A DNA stretch of 64,000 nucleotides from Diphasiastrum complanatum (taxonomy: Eukaryota; Streptophyta; Lycopodiopsida; Lycopodiales; Lycopodiaceae): positions 30,927,024 to 30,991,023 of the forward strand of contig CM055113.1 in assembly GCA_029204225.1 (NCBI GenBank), in the 5' to 3' direction. Under the pieces are notes generated by a model. It did no database searches. It saw only the letters and a list, made by a program, of their open reading frames with translations, and had not been told where the DNA came from. The position numbers and the translations under genes are program-made. Shown in pieces: positions 1 through 9,525 of the stretch; position 1 is the stretch's first letter, and every line of letters starts with the position of its first letter.

Positions 1-551
1 ACCATGTCTCTAAACAAAATCAAAAATGCACTCAGGGCTTCATTTTGGCTGCTCAAAGGATAAAGCCTCTGACACTCATCGAAATTTTGACAATTTAACC
101 CTTATTATTAGCTATGAAGAGCTAATCCCTTGCATATTCTTCCACTTTGATATCTCATTTCAGTAGGGATTGACTTCCGAGTTTGAGTGCTCACAACTTT
201 TTGTTTGGACTTTGAGACACCCTGTGCAAGTTGGCCTTTTATTTGAAAAGTTTCTCACTTATCAAAAATTTTATCAACAAGGGCCCACACCTGAAATAAA
301 AAAAAAAATCAATTGATAAACAATTTAATCAATATTAAAATTGAGCTCAAAATTTTAGTCTGATATAAACAATCTAAAAAGATTATAACATATATTATGA
401 CCAGAGCATTCCATGACGAGCATAGCCAAACAAACTACCTGGCCACTGCGAAAAGCAAGCTGAAAAAAATTATCGTATTTAGTAAGGCTCTGCATAGGAT
501 TTTTCGAATAAAAAAGACAGGCCTGTCTCTTGAGCACATAGTGCTTTCAGC
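1..551. other. AT-rich stretch, partly possible tail of ParB-like gene
   Basis: No confident independent gene is visible. On the minus strand a frame open from 537 to 355 has the residues FQLAFRSGQ and could be a displaced or frameshifted continuation of the ParB-like gene that stops at 552. No plausible intron joins the two, so this remains a guess. The first 350 bases show only AT-rich sequence. Confidence 0.3.
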
Positions 552-1745
552 TCAAGTTGATTCACATCTCCTGTTTTGGAGACTCTCATGTATTCTTTGT
601 GAAAAAAAACGAATTTTTTGTATCACGGTCATCTTCCTCCGGCAGTCCTGATCAATATTGTGGTCCCAAGCCAATAATTTCACTTCTTCCACTGTCAGGC
701 CAGCAAATGCAATGGCACTCACAGTTCTAGAGCTTGGGATATGGAGATATTCTTGAGATAATTGTTTTCGAGCTTGTAAACTGTGTATCCCCCCAAAAAC
801 AAAAAAATGATATGAATCTAATAAAGAAAAATTAAAATTTGCAACATCGTTGCATTCGTTGGGATAAGCTAAAACAACAAAGGGAGTAACTATGGCCTGT
901 GTATGATCTTTAAATTTTATTTTTAAATTATGTACATATGTTTCATTAGGCTCTCTAACTTCCATTGGGCTGTCTCCTGTTATTGGGTCTATAGGTGGCC
1001 TATCACACTGATTTATGTCTAAAATTAAAGTTGTTTCTTTTATTTTTTTTGTTTTATGGATATCTTCTCTTAATTTGGCAAGTTTGGAGTTGTCTTGTAA
1101 TGGGCGGATGGATGCACCAGGTAGCGACAAAGATGGTTCGGTGGTGGCTTTTTTGCTTTCAACAGAAGGGATGGACTTATGGCGATGTGTAGCGATGGTC
1201 GTTGGGCGTGACTTAGGTCTAGTGGGCGAAAGAGCCATTTTTAAGCATTGCTTCATGCTCTGAACAGAAACAAAAATCAAGTTTAAAATATAATGACCAA
1301 AAGCTTAAATCTAAAAGTTTAAATAATTTTATATCTAATAACAACTATGCTAGGCATGAAACAAACATGATTAAAAATATATTTTATAATTACTCACCAA
1401 AGTAACTAGATCTTTATCAAAATAGGCTTCGATGGCCTCGTCTTGACAAAGTCGGATCTTTATCATAGTCTCGTTCAGAATCAAAATAGAACGAGACTTA
1501 TCCATCTCCTTTACAAGTATATTCACAAAACCTTCTTCTTGATCGTCATCTGGTTGATCAGCAAGCAGTCTTCCTTGAACTTTGAATTGTGACTCTCCTC
1601 TACTAGGCTTCTCAGCTAAATGAATAAAAAGCTCCAAAAGCTTTGTGTTGTTGACCCCTTTGGTGAAATAGTACATGAATTTTTTCTTATCTTTTAACGG
1701 AATATCTTGAGGTTTCCCCGAAATTTTAAAAAAAATCCTCGACAT
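552..1745 (-). CDS. ParB/sulfiredoxin-like domain protein, two exons, no internal stop
   Basis: I read two exons, 1745-1398 and 1259-552. The intron (1397-1260, 138 bp) has a GTGAGT donor and a TTCTGTTCAG acceptor, and both sides are in phase 0. This gives about 351 residues from the ATG at 1745. A good acceptor (TTTTTTTTGCAG, exon from 1774) lies just upstream, so a further 5' exon is possible. The second exon has a stretch like ParB/RepB/Spo0J N-terminal folds: ILDINQCDRPPIDP, then IVTPFVV, then VFGGIHSLQARKQL (the G-x-H-R-like loop), then GLTVEEVKLLAWDHN and RKMTVIQKI. The intron argues against bacterial origin. From memory, uncharacterised proteins with GLT-x-EE...HN tails occur in algae and invertebrates. 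Function is unknown. It is divergent from the VGHTH-family gene at 3027-5974, and the palindrome cluster lies between them. Confidence 0.6.
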
Positions 1746-1776
1746 TTCAAAAATTATCAAAGACAATTGAAAATCT

Positions 1777-1978
1777 GCAAAAAAAAGACTTTTAGAAAAA
1801 TTTAAAACACTATCTTAATAAAAATGCTGAAAACTTTAATAAAACAAACCATTTTTCTTATCTTTAAAAAAATTTAAAAAACAAAACTAAAAATTCAACA
1901 TATTTTCTTACTTAAACATCTCAAAATGATCACTTTTCTGAGACAAAGCGTTGTAAAACAAGAAAATACGAGTAGCGA
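1777..1978. other. AT-rich upstream region of ParB-like gene
   Basis: This sequence is rich in A and T, with several poly-A runs on the plus strand. It would be the 5' flank or first intron of the ParB-like gene. No TATA box or other element can be singled out. Confidence 0.3.
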
Positions 1979-2447
1979 CCCATGCTGAGCATAGGTTGTG
2001 GTCGAGTCCTTACTAACAACTTATGCTTAGCATAGGACGGATGCGGGATTCTTCAATTCTAACCTCCTTTCGACCTATGCTGAGCATAGCTTTCATCTCT
2101 GGTCCTGTTCCAACCTATGCTCAGCATAGGTTAGCAAATTGTGAAGACATCCTATGCTCAACATAGGTCGTTACTCGCACGATCTTGTCCAACCTACGCT
2201 GAGCATAGGATGTCTTCGCTATTTGCTTTCTAACCTATGCTAAGCATAGGTTGGAAGAGGAATCCTATGCTGAGCATAGGATATTACTAAGGACCCGAGC
2301 ACAACCTGTGCTCAGCATAGGTTAATGGAGAGGACTAGTGCAGGCACCTATGTTGAGCATAGGTTACCCATGTTGCAAGAAGATGAATACAAATTAAAAT
2401 ATGAATATTTTCTAATGCAAGAATTTATTACCCATGCTAAGCATAGA
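1979..2447. repeat. Cluster of eleven 17-bp palindromes (CCTATGCTNAGCATAGG) within a larger inverted symmetry
   Basis: The unit is an 8-bp arm, one variable centre base and the complementary arm. Copies start at 1979, 2020, 2074, 2114, 2151, 2193, 2234, 2264, 2305, 2347 and 2431, with at most a few mismatches each; weaker copies start at 2911 and 2980. Spacing is irregular (about 30-84 nt), so this is not a tandem satellite. The spacers are also mirror-related: GTGAAGACATCC before 2152 reappears as GGATGTCTTCGC at 2208, and the 2001-2017 spacer reappears inverted at 2282-2298. The core GCTNAGC is constant in most copies, while the centre base takes G, C, A and T. The cluster sits between the two divergent genes. 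Confidence 0.9.
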
Positions 2448-2730
2448 GCAAAGGTAGATAATGATAATAATCTTACCGTCAAAAAGTTTTGAAGTGAGAA
2501 CGTATGTGAAATCTTATAGAAAGTCGTGACTTGGTCATAGCGATTGCTCTGGCAGCATGTGGGCTTCTGAATTTGCAAATGAGGTGAGTTATGCTTGGAC
2601 TATGGTCCTTAAATAAATTTTTTTTCTAGACCCCCGTCTCACGCCAGTCCTCCAGCTTACTTCAGGACCAAGTTGTCGCGACTCACTTCACCCCACGCCG
2701 ACCTCGAGTATTAGCCCGGACAGTCCAGAC
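2448..2730. other. Intergenic sequence, no gene seen
   Basis: Nothing recognisable here apart from a modestly GC-rich patch near 2630-2720 that leads into the telomere-like tract. Confidence 0.3.
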
Positions 2731-2771
2731 CTAACCCTAACCTTAATCCTAAACCTAACCCTAACCCTAAG
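2731..2771. repeat. Telomere-like CTAACC tract
   Basis: About seven units read CTAACC, CTAACC, TTAATC, CTAAAC, CTAACC, CTAACC, CTAAG. The period is mostly six bases, like TTAGGG-type telomeres, with one CTAAAC unit nearer the plant CCCTAAA form. It is an interstitial short tract between two AT-rich regions, in the intergenic space of the divergent gene pair. Confidence 0.75.
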
Positions 2772-3026
2772 AATGCTGCCAAACAGTATTTAAGGCATGG
2801 TAGCCGTCGAAAATTTTTATTAACCAATTACTTTTTAGGCTTGTTGCTCATTTGCATTTAGTTGGTTTTTATGTGTGAGTCTATTGAAGTTCGCATAGGT
2901 TTTTATTTGTTCTATGACCAGCATAGTTGCCGTTATGTTTGAGGAGCACATTTAGTGTGCTGTTAACTATTTGAACGATTCTATGCTTAGCATAAGTACG
3001 TAGTTAAAAAAAAATTTGAGGTTACG
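2772..3026. other. 5' flank of the VGHTH-family gene with two weak palindrome copies
   Basis: Weak copies of the 17-bp palindrome occur at 2911-2927 and 2980-2996, plus a half site near 2893. The second ends about 30 bases before the first ATG of the plus-strand gene, so it may be part of its promoter or 5' leader. Confidence 0.4.
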
Positions 3027-5974
3027 ATGTCAAGTAGTTCTACCTCTTCTATTCTAGTAGTTGTAACTCAATATGTTGCAACAAGTGCAACATCTTCATT
3101 TGACATTCCCAATGAAAGCTTTTTTTATAAAGCCACTCCTGAATCTGAACATATTTTGGTAAACGATGTGGCATCGTCATCATTTACCCGTTCATCATCT
3201 GAAATTCCTCAAGCAAGTACTTTTCAAGAAATGACGCCTGTAACTCAGCTTGTATCAAATCTTTCGACCTCGTCCTCCTCTTCAGATACAGGCTTGGCAC
3301 AACTAGAACATTGTTCTTTTGAACAAGTTGAATCATTGAGTGATGAGTCAAAAGCTTCAATTCACTCAATTACTGATTCTAGTAAATCAACAGATCCACA
3401 TAAGTCTGTTGATCCACGACGTTCAAGCTTTTCTCATGTTCGTAGGAGACCTTCTCAAAGTAATGTTCGTCGTATTAAATCTAAAATGGCTATAGTCGTT
3501 AAAAATTTAGAGCCTTCTGAAGGTCTAGAACATCCTGGGGTTGGAGCCAAAATTCCCAGTCATGAAATTCCAACACTTTCTCAGCTAGTACAAGCACCTA
3601 TTAGTGTCACAGGTTCAATTTATAGATCAGACTCTAAACAAAAAGAAAAATACAAGAGAGACTTGAGATCCTCACCTGATTTAACGAATTGTCAAAAATA
3701 GTTGATTACAAAATCTGAGATTTGAAAGATACGGATTATTATTTGCTGCTCATCCTGTTGTTTGCAAAAGCTGAGTATTAGAGAAATTGAAGAATTAAGA
3801 TCAAACTTTTTTTTACGAAGTGAGAATGAGAGAAATTACTATTTGTGTGCAGCAGTGAGGCCGGACAAAATTTCATTTTCGTATTTTTTAAATGCTTTGG
3901 AGGTTTGTCGCAGTTCACACAATCGAAAACTCACGGCTTCAACGAATGCATGCACGACTTCAGAAAGACCCAACATTACGGGGATCCTTACAGGGTTGAA
4001 CTGTTTCTCCAGATGCTTTAAATGCAACTGCTTGGCTAAAGCATTTCATAGATGTGCACAGAGAAAAATTGTCTAATTTTTTATATTTTCACTTGCCGGA
4101 TAATTTTACAAAATTAGAAATATTTTTGATGTAGAAAGAGTTTGCAAGAACAAAAAATGTTCCCTATTTGAGTTACCCATATTTTCTTAGATTTGGAAAA
4201 GAGATTTTGGACTATTAAAGATTCCCAAAAAATCACGAATGATAGTATGCTCCACTTGCGAGTTGTTAAAGTCTGCAAAACAACTTGCAAAGACCAATGA
4301 CGAGAAAGGTAAATATTAATCAAATTTGTCATTCATTTTAATACTTTCTGTTTTGAAACAATTTATGTTGCAGTCTTTTTTAACACCATTATAGTATGAT
4401 CTTTATTTTATTAAATAAGTGAATCATTGTATTTTCAGTGGATGCTACAAAAGCTCTTCAACTGCACAGAGATCAACAAACAGTTGAAAGAAAAAAGTTG
4501 GCCAAGCATCAAAAGAAATTTTTGGAATGTCCACAAAAATATCTGGGACTTGTTATCGATGGCATGGATCAAAAGAAAACAATGTTGTCTCATTTTGTCA
4601 GAGTGCCCAAAAATTTGAATGAGGCAGATTTTATTGAAGTTCATCTCGTTGGAACACTTAATGGCACTTTGGAGTCCAAGGTCTTTTTTAATTATCCCAA
4701 TGTTTGAAATGATCCAAATTTGACGATCACCATTTTACATAAGATCATTTGCAAATTTGGTGAAAATCTTCCAAAAATACTTTATTTGCAGCTTGACAAC
4801 ACTGCTAGGGAAAATAAAAATCAAACTATTTTGGCATACTTGTCTATGCTAGTGGAGAAACTTTTTTTCAAAAAAGTAAAAATAGGATTTTTGTTGGTAG
4901 GACATACCCACGATCAAATTAATCAAATGTTTAGTTGCTTTTCTAAGAGGTTGAGATGCAAGAAACATTTTCATTACTAGTGCTTTGTGAAAAATTGCCT
5001 ACATTGACAAATCTAGCCATGTAGAATATTGTACATTTTGTCAATATTGTTTGTTGGTTACTTGAATGGCCAAAGTGCCACTTGTACATACACACCTAAA
5101 GTAGGTTACCACGAGTCAAGAGGAGTGGTTGTGTCTATTTGGTAGTGATTCCTACTTTGTAGGATCTAGACCATGATTTATGATGAGATTTGTACCTACC
5201 ATGCACCTACCAAGCATGACTCTTGGATCTAGGCTAGGGTTTTCACATTAGGGCAAGAAAGTGGAGTCTACTTCCTTATTACATGCTGGATTTTCACCTA
5301 ACTTTGCAAAGGAAGTGTGTTTTACTATGTATTTCCATTCTCCATAGTGAGAAGATAGAAAACTTTTTGGAGCCTCAAGGAGAAACTCGAGTTTCCTCTC
5401 ATTGTATGGTGATTACTCTATTTTTTCAATGAAACCCAGCTTTGGCACTTTGTAAACACTGTCTACAGGCCGTACTACAGCCTTATATCCACACGTGTGG
5501 AGTTGGATTAGACTATTTGATCAATGCTTTGATTGTCTCTACTTGTTTCCTATCAAGCTGCTAAACTAGATCTTGTTTTCTGATGACTAGTTTCTGATAG
5601 ATTGTTTAACAAGCATACAATCACCTTGTGGATCATTCAAAGATCCATTTATGGTCCTTAGTACTGTACTTCTCACATGCTTCAAAGCATTGTTGAGGAA
5701 TCGTATGTGCCAAAGCCAAACGTGTCATTAATCAGACACACATATGATTTTCGTGATTATGTTAAGGCATCCAATCCACTCGTCATCAACAGAGAAAAGC
5801 TGATTTACAAGGTTTTTTGTCAACATTAGACGCAGATTCTGAGGAAGACATGCCAGTTGACTCTGATGAAGAAGACGGGTCTTCCACTTCATCAGCTGAA
5901 AACGAGAGTGTTGAGAATATGTCAAGTTCTGAATTGAGAGGCATCAGTGAAAATTCCTTAGAAAATATACTTTA
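3027..5974 (+). pseudogene. Decayed gene of the VGHTH (DUF7869-like) family, putative DDE/RNase-H-fold protein
   Basis: A serine-rich ORF (3027-3701) is followed by a cysteine-rich start CCSSCCLQKLSIREIEELR near 3744 and then frames broken by stops. A segment IWKRDFGLLKIPKKSRM with CSTCELLKS precedes an intron with clean sites (4309 GT to 4438 AG), and the codon continues across it. The next exon has YLGLVIDGMDQKKTML, then PNLTITILHKI, LQLDNTARENKNQ and VGHTHDQINQMFS. This order (DGMDQ, LDN..ENKN, GHTH) matches a family I know from algae and invertebrate genomes; the acidic residues suggest a DDE/RNase-H fold, which is inference. Family members usually have QID where this has QIN. Stops at about 4192, 4705 and 4978 and an insertion near 5010-5690 break it. 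An acidic tail (5829-5974) with DSDEEDGSSTSS probably is the original C terminus. Confidence 0.65.
5010..5690. mobile_element. Insertion interrupting the VGHTH-family gene, LTR-like
   Basis: The gene reads up to CEKLPTLTNL near 5010 and resumes with SIVEESYVPKPNV near 5690. The intervening ~680 bp has no matching frame. It contains CACACGTGTGG and a poly-A-signal-like stretch (CAATGAAACCC), as in copia-type LTRs here, and CATG flanks both candidate ends. Exact ends and any target duplication are uncertain. Confidence 0.35.
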
Positions 5975-6283
5975 AAAAAAAGAATGTGCAAATATAATTT
6001 AAGTTATTTTGTATTTCAATGGGATTTTGAGTTTCAAAAATCATTTATTCTCTTGAATTATTATTTTTTTTTAATAATGATGGTTTTATGAAGTTTGCAA
6101 CAAAAAACTTGTAGTTCTTTATTTAAAATATGATTTTTTTGGCTTTTTTTAAAAACAAAATTTAGAGATTTATTAAAAAAATCCATGATTTTGGCCTAAA
6201 ACTAGGACCATTAAAAAACACCAAAAAAGATTACTCTTTTTCAGGTCAAAATCCCAAAACAAATGTCGTCGTATTGCACTACA
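5975..6283. other. AT-rich sequence, nothing seen
   Basis: Very T- and A-rich sequence after the acidic tail; possibly the 3' untranslated region of the decayed gene. Confidence 0.25.
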
Positions 6284-6628
6284 ATCATTGCCATAAGAAG
6301 CCCGTAAGAAAACCTGATAGTGTATCTTATGGAGTGTGCCCACTTAACAAGGAGATGACGAAGTAGTGTACAATAAAGGTAACAACTTCACCCATATCTC
6401 GACGCTCGACTCTCTTGCATGTTCCTATCCAAGACATGCACGTAATGGATGCCTCTTGCTTATTCTATCCATTTTTTGGACATCATAAAAAGTAGAATGT
6501 GCCACTGATGTTTTGCAACATCCAAGTGGCATATTGCATGGCATAATTTCAAGTAATAAATATTGTAAAAATTACAGTCTTATTCCATATCATAATGCTT
6601 ATTCTCTTGTGTAATTGTCATGTTAATT
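6284..6628 (+). repeat. Dispersed 345-bp repeat, copy 1
   Basis: The segment reappears reverse-complemented at 26674-27018 with the same length. Shared blocks include CATTGCCATAAGAAGCCCGT, TCTCGACGCTCGACTCTC and CCAAGTGGCATATTGCATGG. No ORF is shared. By eye the identity is roughly 80-90 percent. The type of element is not known. Confidence 0.7.
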
Positions 6629-6907
6629 AAAAAAATTGTTGCTTTTTTTTATTGTTTTCTATTTCGTTTGATAAAAATTTCACTTTTTCCAATAATTGTA
6701 GATTCTTAGAATGGATAAATGCAATATGAGAATCTGTTATGATGTTATGTAATGATTCATGATTCATTCAAAGATCTACATTCTCCTACAATGTCTTTTG
6801 CCAACTTCAATCTTTCTCATGACAATACAAAGATATGCGTTTAAGATAATTCTTTGAAATTGAATTTTTTATAAATTGAAAATGCATTTTTGTACTTTGC
6901 AACCTTT
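6629..6907. other. AT-rich sequence, nothing seen
   Basis: No gene, repeat boundary or RNA gene recognised between the 345-bp repeat and the GA tract. Confidence 0.25.

Positions 6908-6934
<27 letters not shown>
6908..6934 (+). repeat. (GA)n microsatellite at the end of the RBR inverted duplication
   Basis: A 27-nt pure GA run. It corresponds to the 72-nt (CT)n run at 38761-38832 at the matching end of the inverted copy. Homology between the two duplicates stops at this tract. Confidence 0.9.
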
Positions 6935-6938
<4 letters not shown>

Positions 6939-7899
6939 GAGTGTTAGAGAAAATTTTCTCATAGAAAAGAGCTATTTGCTTTGATTGTTCTTTCCTTTTG
7001 AATTTGATAATGCAAGAGTGATAGGGTCAGTATTCAGAATCCATTTTCTTGTGAATGATTTTGTTGTTTGCGTCTGTTTCTTACTGTGCACACATCCTAC
7101 CCATGCCCCCTTTCTAACATTTTTTATGGCAAGTTTTATGAAACTTTGTGAATACGCTTATTGGACCCCTTCAATACCTTTATGACCTTTAAGCCATGAT
7201 GGTTCTTTTCACAAATGAATGCTCTTTACAAATACAAGCACATCTTAAACAAATCTTTTCAAGATAGTTTATTCTATTATTGTTATCTTATTCTATATCG
7301 TGATTTATTATTAATCAGGACAAAGATGCCATCGAAATTTTCACATGTGGTGAGCTAGGTGTATCATGCTCAAGTTGGACTCACCCACCCAAGTTTGATT
7401 CTCCATAATCCCAATGGATGATAATATCAAATCAATAGTTTCTATGGACCATGTAGAATGAGGAGATAATAATCTACATAGAAAGATATGGGTAATAGCA
7501 TTGGAGAGCATATCAACACATGGAAACAAGGGTTGAAAATTTCAAAACAATAGCTTCTATGGATGAGCACATGATATAATATAGAGACAAACAAAGGCAA
7601 CAACGATGGAGAATATATCAACACATGGAAATAAAATGGAAATAAGGGAGAACCATCACATCAAATTCCAAAGATTTTCAAATATTCTGGAAGTCTTCAA
7701 AGTTTATTGCCATTCATACTTGTATCTAAAATATACCTATAATCAAGTTGTGACTTAACATTCAATATACTAAGATTGAGATAAGGTAATATTTGTTGAA
7801 AGAAGGAAATAAGACATCTACCTTGCAGACACTCCCTATATAGCGCAAGATGGACCAGTAAAATATATTAATTTTCTATCACTGGACTGTGACAGAATT
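6935..7899 (-). repeat. 3' flank of RBR copy 1, duplicated at 37.8-38.8 kb
   Basis: This non-coding kilobase is the reverse complement of about 37825-38760, including the block around CATTGTTGTTGCCTTTG-like sequence near 7590 and the TATAATCAAG block near 7740. It carries no convincing ORF; small frames on both strands do not agree between the copies. Confidence 0.7.
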
Positions 7900-9525
7900 T
7901 TTTTTTTTTTTTTTAAATAACTGCGGTTGCATGTCTTCATCTTGATCCATACAGCCCCACATACGTAGCAGAATCGATGCCCACACCTGCCAAATTACAA
8001 AAGTAGATAGTTCTGTGTCAGAAGTGTGCAAATGCATTCAAACAGATCCTAAAATGTACCTGTCAGTTGCAAAATATGCGAAGCAAAGGGAAAATGTTTC
8101 TTGTGTGGGAGGTATCTCACAAGCAGGTAATATGGTTGCAGCCGTCTCTGCGCTCAATGATTTGAGCACAATTTTTGCATCGCTGCCATTTCAGACTTTT
8201 TGCTAATTGAAGCAATTTCTTATCTCCAGACGCCTCAGGAGTTGTAAGCTCATATTGATACTGAGCACAGGTGAGATTTCCATGCCAGGGCACAATACAC
8301 TCCATGCAGAACGCATAATGATATGCCTCACATTCAACGCACCCCACAGAGCTCATATGTGGGTGCGCGGATATGTTTGACTGTTTATAAATATCAATTT
8401 CTGGCTTTACCATAAGCCTTGAACAGTCAGGCTAAGGGCAGTACAGCCTCTCTGTCTCGGGGATTGCAGCTACAATTTGTCACGTGGTCAGAGCCCGGAA
8501 TGATTCTAAAGAAAGAAGTAGGGAACACTGATTGAAATTCAGAACATTACCGCAACCCACGTAAGGATAGTATATGGACAGTTGACCACTTTGACAGCGG
8601 GCCTCAGCATGCTTGGAAAGACAGATGGCGCAAAATCTATGTTGACAGCCTGCCACAACGTGCTTAAATGGTCAGAATCCATTCAAATGTTTCACTCACA
8701 AAATAGATAAATTTGGTATCGTGAGGTTGAATTTTTGAGACTGACAACCTCGACATTCCAACACTTATGCATGTACCATAATGATGGACTAATCTATAGC
8801 ATAGATGTGGAAGGTGTTCTACGAATGTTCGGTTGCTTGAAATTTCAGAATGCTAGGTATGATATTCATGTGGACGTGGGTGCTCAAGCCAAAAGGGCTT
8901 CATGTCAAGGCGCGACTGTTTACCAAAAACACAGGTCTCCGCAAAGTCGTAAGCGGCCAGCCTCTTTACCTTCTACAATGAGAAAACTCGCAGAGGGTTT
9001 TTCTTCCATGCAAATCTGGCAGACTTCGCCGAGCCGACTCTTATAGTCAGCTAGATCTTTCCGCTTCTGGTACGTTTGTGCAGTTTCCCTTTCTCAAATA
9101 TCATCACCAACAAAGTTTTCTGGACGACTCTTTTCTTTCTCCTGTTCCGATCGTCCACCTCTAGTGATTGAATGTAGAACATGCAAGCTTGCCCACATTC
9201 CAACTCCAAGATGTTCACTGCAAGGAGATGATGCTCTTTTGGTCAAATCAGCCAAGGAACGTGCAACCTGGAAATCATGGTCTTGTATTGCATCCAATTG
9301 GGAGAACCTTGAGGTCTCCCTTAGGGCCATCTCGTGGTCCTCCGCCTCCCGAGTAAGACTACCCAGCTCCAAGCTCCTGACATATATAGCATTGTGTCTG
9401 TCTTGTTGTGCGAGACCTGCATATTGTATCTCACGTGAGGGACATGATATGCCAAAGTACGCTACATAATAATTGAGATAAGATAAACATTCTGAACAAT
9501 CAATCTTGCAACTAGGGCTATCCAT
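7900..9525 (-). pseudogene. RBR-type E3 ubiquitin ligase pseudogene, copy 1
   Basis: RBR ligases transfer ubiquitin through a catalytic cysteine in RING2. Exons on the minus strand are 9525-8970, 8649-8121 (529 nt) and from 7986. RING1 starts with CQICMEEKPSAS and continues after the first intron with CQHRFCAICLSKHAEA. The IBR part has VGCVECEAYHYAFCMECIV, and RING2 has WQRCKNCAQIIERRDGCNH followed by ITC, whose C is the expected catalytic residue. Introns are retained, so the copy arose at DNA level. It is broken: TGG to TGA after VGDDI, CGA to TGA and TAC to TAG within exon 2, and loss of the stop at the end. The first intron is about 75 bp shorter than in copy 2 owing to a deletion near 8962. 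Copy 3 at 36.5 kb is its inverted partner. Confidence 0.8.

Noticed and set aside
552..1745. A bacterial plasmid partition (ParB) system
   Set aside because: The gene has a spliceosomal intron, no ParA partner is present and the surroundings are plant nuclear repeats, so only the fold is comparable.
1979..2447. CRISPR array
   Set aside because: The repeats are 17-bp palindromes with irregular spacers that are themselves mirror-related, no cas genes are present and the context is eukaryotic.
8735..9046. Open frames in the opposite strand of the RBR copies (also 25545-25832 and 36716-37003)
   Set aside because: They lie mostly in the first RBR intron and are shared only because the intron was duplicated; no protein family matches.
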